This document shows positions 30,805 to 36,599 of a stretch of 57,870 nt of DNA, one piece after another (within the stretch, counting starts at the first letter, position 1; each line of letters begins with the position of its first letter). The position numbers and the translations under genes were made by a program. The notes under the pieces were generated by a model. The model did not search any database and was not told where the DNA came from. It worked only from the letters and a program-made list of their open reading frames with translations. The DNA lies in contig BBYL01000045.1 in assembly GCA_001570385.1 (NCBI GenBank), positions 1-57,870 on the forward strand, given 5' to 3'. Origin of the DNA: Microtetraspora glauca (lineage in GTDB: Bacteria; Actinomycetota; Actinomycetes; Streptosporangiales; Streptosporangiaceae).

Positions 30805-31371
30805 TCAGACTCGGGGTTGGAGATGCAGCAGCATTCGGGTGTTGCCGAGCGTATTGGGCTTGACGTGCTCGAGATCGAGGAACTCCGCGACGCCTTCGTC
30901 GTAGGAGGCGAGCAGCTCGGCGTACACCTCCGGAGAGACAGGGGTCCCGTGAATGGGCACGAATCCGTGCCTTCCGAAGAACGTGACCTCGAAGGTCAGA
31001 CAGAAGACCCGGCGCACGCCCAGCTCGCGGGCCGCGTCGATGAGCGCGCCGACGATCCGGTGGCCGACGCCCATCCCCCGGGCCGCGGGGTCGACGGCGA
31101 CCGTGCGGATCTCCGCCAGATCCTCCCAGAGCACGTGCAGCGCCCCGCAGCCGACGACCGTCCCGTCGGCCTCCGCCACCCAGAACTCCTGGACGTCCTC
31201 GTACAGGGTGACGGTGGTCTTCTTCAGCAACCGCGGCCCGACGCCGGAGTACGCGTCGACGAGGCGGCGGATGGCGCGGACGTCGAGGGTCCTCGCCCGG
31301 CGCACGATCACGACCCGGGACGCGCGCTCACCGCTCTCGGCTTCCGAGGGCCGGCCCGCAACCTGCTCCAT
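30805..31371 (-). CDS. Amino-acid N-acetyltransferase (short NAGS-like GNAT)
   Basis: 188 aa from ATG 31371. A single GNAT domain: VVIVRRARTLDVRAIRRLVDAY (start typical of ArgA acetyltransferase domains), EFWVAEADGTVVGCGALHVLW, then AEIRTVAVDPAARGMGVGHRIV with the acetyl-CoA loop, and FFGRHGFVPI. There is no amino-acid-kinase domain, so this is the stand-alone form found in actinobacteria. It likely acetylates glutamate for arginine synthesis, but ornithine acetyltransferase is usually present as well and no arg genes are here. Some related GNATs act on other amino acids. Confidence 0.82.
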   Translation of the reverse strand: MEQVAGRPSEAESGERASRVVIVRRARTLDVRAIRRLVDAYSGVGPRLLKKTTVTLYEDVQEFWVAEADGTVVGCGALHVLWEDLAEIRTVAVDPAARGMGVGHRIVGALIDAARELGVRRVFCLTFEVTFFGRHGFVPIHGTPVSPEVYAELLASYDEGVAEFLDLEHVKPNTLGNTRMLLHLQPRV

Positions 31372-31769
31372 GGATCGCCAGCCTAGTCGCCGCCCGGCCC
31401 GTGCGGGCGCGCCGCGAGGGCCCGTACGCGAGCGCGGAGGAGAACACGGATTAACGGTCATGCCGAAACCCGAGCAACCCTCGGATCAGCTCACCGTGCG
31501 TATCCGTTCGAGCACGTTCCGCGCCTCCTCGGCTTACGTTCCGGGAATATCCAATTTTGCGACCTCTCGATCCTGCGCTGACCTGCTACGGAGACGGCCG
31601 GGCAACAGGTAAACGCAGGGTAATGGACGTCCCGGCCCACTATCACATGTGACCGGACCGTGATCATTCAGTTGTGAAAGCTAGACGGAATCACGAGTTC
31701 TGGTTGAGCAGGAACCCGGCGTGCACTAGTGTCCAGCGACGATGCCGGTCATCGCGAAAGGCGCGAACG
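31372..31769 (+). other. Promoter region before the ydaO riboswitch
   Basis: About 400 bp without a recognisable gene. It separates the leftward acetyltransferase from the rightward riboswitch/NlpC gene and must hold both promoters. The part at 31530-31730 is less GC-rich. I could not place a confident -35/-10 pair. Confidence 0.4.
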
Positions 31770-31921
31770 ACCGGACCGCCGAGTCCCAGAGGCGCCCGTG
31801 CCGAAGGGAGCCGGGGAACCAACTGTGGAGATCCGGGGTCAAACCCAGGTCATCAAGGGGTGAATCCGAAAGGTAGGGCTACTCCGGCCCGAACCCGTCA
31901 GCTAACCCGGTAGGCGGCCAA
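31770..31921 (+). ncRNA. ydaO-type c-di-AMP riboswitch
   Basis: The conserved core is plain: gccgaagggagccggggaac (31799-31818), then ggggtgaatcc (31857-31867), ggtagggct (31872-31880), and the signature cccgtcagctaacccggtag (31894-31913) before the closing helix strand ggcgg, which can pair with ccgcc near 31776-31780. ydaO RNAs bind c-di-AMP and usually switch genes off when it is high. In actinobacteria they often precede wall hydrolases such as rpf and NlpC/P60 genes. Exactly such a gene starts about 80 nt downstream. The 5' boundary is approximate. Confidence 0.92.
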
Positions 31922-32003
31922 AGTGTCGGCAGTTGCCGCCATCGCCCTCGGGCGTTCGCGCGGTGCGGGGATCCGCCTGCCGGGCACGCGTAGGAGAGGA
32001 GCT

Positions 32004-33056
32004 TTGTTGCGCATCTCTGGAGGACGATCCGCGGGCAGGCACGCTCGCGGGCGACGGCGCCGCGCCCGGTCATCGACCGGCGGCCCGATCCGCAGGTTCG
32101 CATTCTTCGGTGTCGCTCTCATCGCGATGACCTTCGGCGCCCCCGTCATGGCCGCGACCGCCGAACCGCAGCCCAGCCTCAAGGAGCTGACCGCCGAGGT
32201 CGAGCGCCTCTACACCGAGATCGAGACCCTCACCGAGGATTACAACGGTGCCCGGGTCAGGCTCAAGGAGGCCCAGCGGTCGGCCGATCTCGCGAAGAAG
32301 ACCCTCGCCACGAGCGAGACCGAGCTGGAGACCCGGCGCAGGACGGCGAGCCTCCTCGCGCAGAACTCCTACATGACCGGCGGCTTCGGCTCCGCCTTCG
32401 CGCTGCTGAGCGCGGACGACCCGGATTCGTACCTCGACCAGGCGTCCACGACCTACGCCCTCCAGATGCAGCAGGGCGAGGAGGTCGCCCAGGTGGCCAA
32501 GGCGATGGAGGCGGCCGAGCGGGCCAGGACCAGCGCGAAGGCCCGGCAGAAGGAAGTGAAGGACCTGCTCTCCGGCCTCGACGAGCAGCGCGACAAGATC
32601 CGCAAGCTGGTCAAGAAGTCCGAGAGCAACCTGTACAGCAAGGTCGCGGGGAGCGTCACCAGGGGAAGCGCCGCCCGGCGGCTGGCCTTCCCGATCATCG
32701 GTGACGGCAAGGCGGCCGAGGCCGCGCGCTGGGCCCTCACCCAGCAGCTCAAGCCCTATGTCTGGGGTGCCGACGGCCCGACCTCGTTTGACTGCTCGGG
32801 GCTCGTCATGGCGGCCTACCAGAGGGTCGGGATCAGCCTGCCCCATTACACCGGCTCACAGTGGTCGGCCGGCACGCACATCGCGCGCGAAGACATGCGC
32901 CCCGGCGACCTGGTCTTCTTCTACAACGACCTGCACCACGTGGGCATCTACATCGGCGGCGGTTACATGGTCCACGCGCCCCGTACGGGCGACGTCGTCC
33001 GGATCGCCTCGCTGGCCAACCGGCCCTTCGCGGGAGCCGTACGGATCGCGGACTAG
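32004..33056 (+). CDS. Secreted NlpC/P60 peptidoglycan hydrolase under c-di-AMP control
   Basis: 350 aa starting at TTG 32004 (or the next TTG) behind aggagaggag. A GTG at 31923 is in frame but directly abuts the riboswitch and has no such site. A long basic n-region precedes the signal helix (RRFAFFGVALIAMTFGAPVMAATA). Residues ~60-220 are a coiled coil (LTAEVERLYTEIETLTEDYN), as in RipA/CwlO-like enzymes. The NlpC/P60 domain follows, with the catalytic Cys in SFDCSGLVM, His in LHHVGIYIG and the polar third residue in MVHAPRTGD. It likely cuts the D-Glu to meso-DAP bond in stem peptides. Two-copy family: a paralogue lies at the window's right end. Confidence 0.92.
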   Translation: MLRISGGRSAGRHARGRRRRARSSTGGPIRRFAFFGVALIAMTFGAPVMAATAEPQPSLKELTAEVERLYTEIETLTEDYNGARVRLKEAQRSADLAKKTLATSETELETRRRTASLLAQNSYMTGGFGSAFALLSADDPDSYLDQASTTYALQMQQGEEVAQVAKAMEAAERARTSAKARQKEVKDLLSGLDEQRDKIRKLVKKSESNLYSKVAGSVTRGSAARRLAFPIIGDGKAAEAARWALTQQLKPYVWGADGPTSFDCSGLVMAAYQRVGISLPHYTGSQWSAGTHIAREDMRPGDLVFFYNDLHHVGIYIGGGYMVHAPRTGDVVRIASLANRPFAGAVRIAD

Positions 33057-33086
33057 CTTTCCGCGCTCCCCGGCCGGGCGTCGCCT

Positions 33087-33136
33087 CAGATCGGCCCAGA
33101 TCAGCCCAGATCGGCTCAGATCGGCCTCAGATCAGG
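33087..33136. repeat. Five imperfect tandem copies of a 10-bp GATC-containing unit
   Basis: The unit cagatcggcc repeats as cagatcggcc, cagatcagcc, cagatcggct, cagatcggcct and cagatcagg. Every copy has a GATC. The last copy overlaps the 3' end of the leftward HTH gene and its stop codon, so the repeat may be growing out of that end. Confidence 0.8.
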
Positions 33137-33375
33137 CGGCGCCTGGCCGCCCACGCGACCGCCTCGATGGCGGTCGCGACCCCGATCCTGTCGCAGATGA
33201 CCCGCAGCCGACGCCGTACGGTGCGACCGCTCACATCGAGGCGGCGGCCCACCTTGTCGACGGTGCCGCCCTTGGCCAGCTCGGCCAGCAACCTCAGATC
33301 GTCATCGCTGAGACCGGCGCGGTCGCATTCCGACACGGGGCTCTCGCCCCGGGAAACCACATCGGAAAGCGGCAT
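33127..33375 (-). CDS. Small LuxR/sigma-like helix-turn-helix protein
   Basis: 82 aa consisting of a ~20-residue polar N-terminus and a single HTH: LSDDDLRLLAELAKGGTVDK, VGRRLDVSGRTVRRRLRVIC, DRIGVATAIEAVAWAARRRL. This matches the GerE/LuxR C-terminal domain, including the GV.TAIEAV end. There is no receiver or ligand domain, so it resembles the stand-alone regulators (BldC-sized) frequent in streptomycetes. Target unknown. It is convergent with the NlpC/P60 gene. Confidence 0.82.
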   Translation of the reverse strand: MPLSDVVSRGESPVSECDRAGLSDDDLRLLAELAKGGTVDKVGRRLDVSGRTVRRRLRVICDRIGVATAIEAVAWAARRRLI

Positions 33376-33584
33376 CGTCAGCCCTCCCCCACCAGGATGA
33401 TTTATCGGTCCGCCCTGGGAAGGTAAACACTTTGTTCAAAAATCGTCAAGTTCGGACCCTGATTGGTCATTGACAGTCTGTACGGCAAAGCGGGGCATCC
33501 GTGAGGTTTAGGTCCTCGCCTTTATCCCGAATTTCGCGGCAAGCATGGAAAACGCCATGCGCCTCTCGGACCGAAAGTCGGGAC

Positions 33585-33965
33585 TCAAAGGGCCGCGTCG
33601 TACGCGGCACGGGCCGCCTCCACCTCGCCGATGTGAACCTCCGCCCATTCCTTGACGGCGTACATCAGCGGCATGAGGGTCCATCCGAGCGGGGTGAGGT
33701 CGTAGTCGACCCGGACGGGCACGGCCGCGGTCACCCTGCGGGACACCAGCCCGTCGCGTTCCAGCGTGCGCAGCGTCTGGGTGAGCATCTTCTGGCTCAC
33801 CCCGGTGACGCTCTTCGCGAGGTCGGTGTAGCGGCGGGGACCGTCGGCCAACGCGTTCAGCGTCAGGTTCACCCACTTGTCGCTGAGCCGATCGAGGAGC
33901 TGCCGGGAAGGGCCGCTCATCGCGTACGCACCAGAGTCCATCATCTGAGACTGATGTGTCGCCAT
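33585..33965 (-). CDS. HxlR-family regulator
   Basis: 126 aa from ATG 33965 with ggag 8 bases upstream; a GTG two codons earlier is less well placed. The winged helix shows the HxlR pattern: LLDRLSDKWVNLTLNALADGPRRYTDL, VTGVSQKMLTQTLRTLERDGLVSR, then VDYDLTPLGWTLMPLMYAVKEW. The Cys usually found near the N-terminus of thiol-sensing members (as in HypR or YodB) is absent; the position holds Ser-Gly. It is single and in the same direction as lysS. Ligand and targets unknown. Confidence 0.88.
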   Translation of the reverse strand: MATHQSQMMDSGAYAMSGPSRQLLDRLSDKWVNLTLNALADGPRRYTDLAKSVTGVSQKMLTQTLRTLERDGLVSRRVTAAVPVRVDYDLTPLGWTLMPLMYAVKEWAEVHIGEVEAARAAYDAAL

Positions 33966-34053
33966 CCGCACTCCACTACGGGCATTTCATACTTTCAGGG
34001 GGTTTCTTACCAGAAGAGAGTAGCTTTTCAAAGGTTCGCAACCCGCCCAGGGG

Positions 34054-35577
34054 TCAGGCGTGCGGCCGCACCAGCGGGAACAGGATCGTCTCGCGGATGC
34101 TCCTCCCGGTGAACGCCATGATCATACGGTCGATCCCGACGCCCACCCCGCCCGTCGGCGGCATGGCGTACTCGAGGGCGCGCAGGAAGTCCTCGTCGAG
34201 CCGCATGGCCTCGGGATCGCCGCCCGCGGCGAGGACGGACTGCTCGGTGAGGCGGCGGCGCTGCTCGATCGGATCGACGAGCTCCGAGTAGGCCGTGCCC
34301 AACTCGGTGCCGAACCCGATGAGGTCCCACTTCTCCGTCAGCTGCGGGTTGTCCCGGTGCCGGCGGGTGAGCGGCGACGTCTCCAGCGGGTAGTCCATGA
34401 CGAACGTCGGCTGGATCAGCGTGCGCTCCACCAGCGCCTCGAAGATCTCCTGGACGAGCTTGCCCTGCCCCCATCCGGAATCCCAGTTGATCTGCCGCTG
34501 ATCCGCATATTTCCGGACCTGTTGGAGAGGCGTCTCCGTAGTGACCTCCTCGCCGAGTGCGGCCGACACCGAGCCGTACAGCGTGATCCGCGGCCACTCG
34601 GCCAGGCCCAGGTCGATCTCCTCGTGCCCGTGGACCACCACCGTCGTGCCCAGGGCGGCCACGACCGCCTGCTGGTACATCCGCTGGGTCAGATCCGCCA
34701 TGTCGTTGTAGTCGAGATACGTCCCGTACGCCTCGAGCATGGTGAACTCGGGGTTGTGCGTGGCGTCCGCGCCCTCGTTGCGGAAGTTCCGGTTGATCTC
34801 GAAGACCTTCTCCAGGCCGCCGACCACGAGCCGCTTGAGATAGAGCTCGATCGCGATGCGCAGGTAGAGGTCCATGTCGTAGGCGTTGATGTGCGTACGG
34901 AACGGCCGGGCCGCCGCGCCGCCGTGGATCGGCTGCAACATCGGCGTCTCGACTTCGAGGTAGCCCTCGTCGTGCCAGAAGTCGCGGACGGCGCGCACCG
35001 TGGCGCTGCGGACCCGCGCCATCCGCCTGGCCTCGTCGTTGACGATCAGATCGACGTAGCGGAACCTCACCCGCGACTCCGGGTCGGTGAGGCCGGCGTG
35101 CTTCTCGGGCAGCGGGCGGAGGCACTTGGAGGTGATCTGCCAGCGTTCCGCCATGACGGACAGCTCGCCCCTGCGCGAGGTGACGACCTCACCCTCGATC
35201 CCGACGTGGTCGCCGAGATCGACGTCGCGCTTCCAGGCGGCCAGCGACTCCTCGCCGAGCCGGTCGAGCGACAGCATGATCTGCAGGTCGCCGGAGCCGT
35301 CCCTGATCGTGGCGAAGCACAGCTTGCCGCTGTTCCGTGACAGCATCACCCGGCCCACGACGCCCACCCGGTCACCGGTCACGGCGCCCGGCCCGAGACC
35401 CGCGTACCTCTCCCGGACCTCCGCGACGGTCGCGGTGCGCGGGAAACTCACCGGATAGGGGTCGACGCCCTCGGCCCGGAGCCGGTCGAGCTTGTCCCGC
35501 CGGACCCGCATCTGCTCGGGCAGCCCGTGGAGGTCGTCGCTCACAATGAAAAGGCTAGCGACCGCGTCCCGCCCCAT
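34054..35577 (-). CDS. lysS: Lysyl-tRNA synthetase, LysX-type without the membrane domain
   Basis: 507 aa from ATG 35577. GTG 35544 (VSDDLHGLPEQMRVRRDK) is an alternative start that fits relatives better; neither has a good Shine-Dalgarno sequence. It has an OB-fold anticodon domain (residues ~70-165) and a class II catalytic core with motif 1 (VETPMLQPIHGGAAARPF), motif 2 (FEINRNFRNEGADATHNPEF) and motif 3 (GVGVGIDRMIMAFTGRS). The stretch TEKWDLIGFGTELGTAYSEL is typical of the LysRS half of mycobacterial LysX, which is fused to an MprF flippase/synthase. Here the flippase half is missing. It charges tRNA-Lys, or it is a LysX-like duplicate with a special role; a second lysS elsewhere would decide. 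Confidence 0.92.
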   Translation of the reverse strand: MGRDAVASLFIVSDDLHGLPEQMRVRRDKLDRLRAEGVDPYPVSFPRTATVAEVRERYAGLGPGAVTGDRVGVVGRVMLSRNSGKLCFATIRDGSGDLQIMLSLDRLGEESLAAWKRDVDLGDHVGIEGEVVTSRRGELSVMAERWQITSKCLRPLPEKHAGLTDPESRVRFRYVDLIVNDEARRMARVRSATVRAVRDFWHDEGYLEVETPMLQPIHGGAAARPFRTHINAYDMDLYLRIAIELYLKRLVVGGLEKVFEINRNFRNEGADATHNPEFTMLEAYGTYLDYNDMADLTQRMYQQAVVAALGTTVVVHGHEEIDLGLAEWPRITLYGSVSAALGEEVTTETPLQQVRKYADQRQINWDSGWGQGKLVQEIFEALVERTLIQPTFVMDYPLETSPLTRRHRDNPQLTEKWDLIGFGTELGTAYSELVDPIEQRRRLTEQSVLAAGGDPEAMRLDEDFLRALEYAMPPTGGVGVGIDRMIMAFTGRSIRETILFPLVRPHA

Positions 35578-35651
35578 CCGGTACGGCTACGCCATGCGAA
35601 AACACATGCGCGTAAAGTAACGAATCCTCTAAAGTGTGGCGGGTGATACGA

Positions 35652-35792
35652 ATGTCGATCGATGTGGACGACGAGCTACTCGCCGACGTCATGCGCCAAC
35701 TGCCTGAGATGTCCACCGAAGAGGTCATCGATCACGCCCTGCGGCGCCTGATCTATCCCAGCCTCGTCCGTCAGCCGGTGTTCCGCGCGTAG
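35652..35792 (+). CDS. Small VapB/ribbon-helix-helix-like protein
   Basis: 46 aa from ATG 35652 (GGGTGA 8 bases upstream), or 49 aa from GTG 35643. The sequence MSIDVDDELLADVMRQLPEM, then STEEVIDHALRRLI, has the beta-strand then helix-helix pattern of VapB antitoxins (type II toxin-antitoxin, DUF2191-like). No PIN-domain toxin gene follows; the 3' end instead overlaps the convergent coaX gene by 22 bp. It could be an orphan antitoxin or a free RHH regulator. Short but with good codon bias. Confidence 0.6.
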   Translation: MSIDVDDELLADVMRQLPEMSTEEVIDHALRRLIYPSLVRQPVFRA

Positions 35793-36553
35793 ATCAGCCG
35801 CAGGCCGATCAGCGTGAGCCACGGCTCGTGCACGTCGATCGTGCGCGCCTCACTGACGACGAGCGGGGCACCGGTGCCGGTGGCGACGACGGTGACCTCC
35901 TCCCGGTCGTCGGCGAGCTCCGCCGCCATCCGCTCCACGATGCCGTCGACCAGCCCGGCGAAGCCGTACACGATGCCGGACTGGAGCGCCTCGACCGCGT
36001 TCTTGGCGATGACGGACCGGGGCCGGATCAGCTCGACCTTGTGCAGCTGGGCTCCCGCCGACGCGAGGGCGTCCACGGAGATCTCCACACCGGGCGCGGT
36101 CACCGCGCCGATGTACTCTCCGCGGGCGGACACCGCGTCGAACGACGTCGCGGTGCCGAAGTCGACGATCACGCACGGCCCGCCGTACAGGGTGGTGGCG
36201 GCGAGCGCGTTGACGATGCGGTCGCTGCCGACCTCCTTGGGGTTGTCCATCCGGACCGGCACGCCGGTGCGCACGCCCGGCTCGACGACCACGGCGGTGA
36301 CGTCCCCGTAGTAGCGGCGGGACATGTCGCGCATCTCGTTCAGCACCGACGGCACGGTCGAGCAGATGGCGATGCCGCTGATGTCGGCGTCCTTGAGCAG
36401 GGGCGACTGGCCGAGGAGTCCCTGAAGGATCACGGCGATCTCGTCCGCGGTGCGCCGGGGGTCGGTGGCGATCCGCCAGTGCTCGATGACCTCTTCACCC
36501 TCGAACAGGCCAAGCACCGTGTGGGTGTTGCTGACATCGATGGTGAGCAGCAT
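35771..36553 (-). CDS. coaX: Type III pantothenate kinase
   Basis: 260 aa from ATG 36553 (MLLTIDVSNTHTVLGLF); upstream in-frame codons are not conserved in the family. It phosphorylates pantothenate, the first step of CoA synthesis, and is the feedback-resistant type. ASKHA-fold motifs: DVSNTHTVLG (phosphate 1), TDPRRTADE, the SDRIVNALAA and GPCVIVDFGTATSFDAV (phosphate 2), and ATGTGAPLV. It is the third or fourth gene of the leftward NAD/CoA block (panC, nadBC, coaX). The 46-bp gap to the nadBC stop suggests co-transcription. Confidence 0.95.
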   Translation of the reverse strand: MLLTIDVSNTHTVLGLFEGEEVIEHWRIATDPRRTADEIAVILQGLLGQSPLLKDADISGIAICSTVPSVLNEMRDMSRRYYGDVTAVVVEPGVRTGVPVRMDNPKEVGSDRIVNALAATTLYGGPCVIVDFGTATSFDAVSARGEYIGAVTAPGVEISVDALASAGAQLHKVELIRPRSVIAKNAVEALQSGIVYGFAGLVDGIVERMAAELADDREEVTVVATGTGAPLVVSEARTIDVHEPWLTLIGLRLIYARNTG

Positions 36554-36599
36554 GCCCTGATTATGCACTCTGTCGATCAATCCCTCACCATGGCCACGG

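Noticed and set aside
33087..33136. CRISPR array
   Set aside because: The repeat unit is 10 bp in direct tandem without spacers, and no cas gene occurs in the window.
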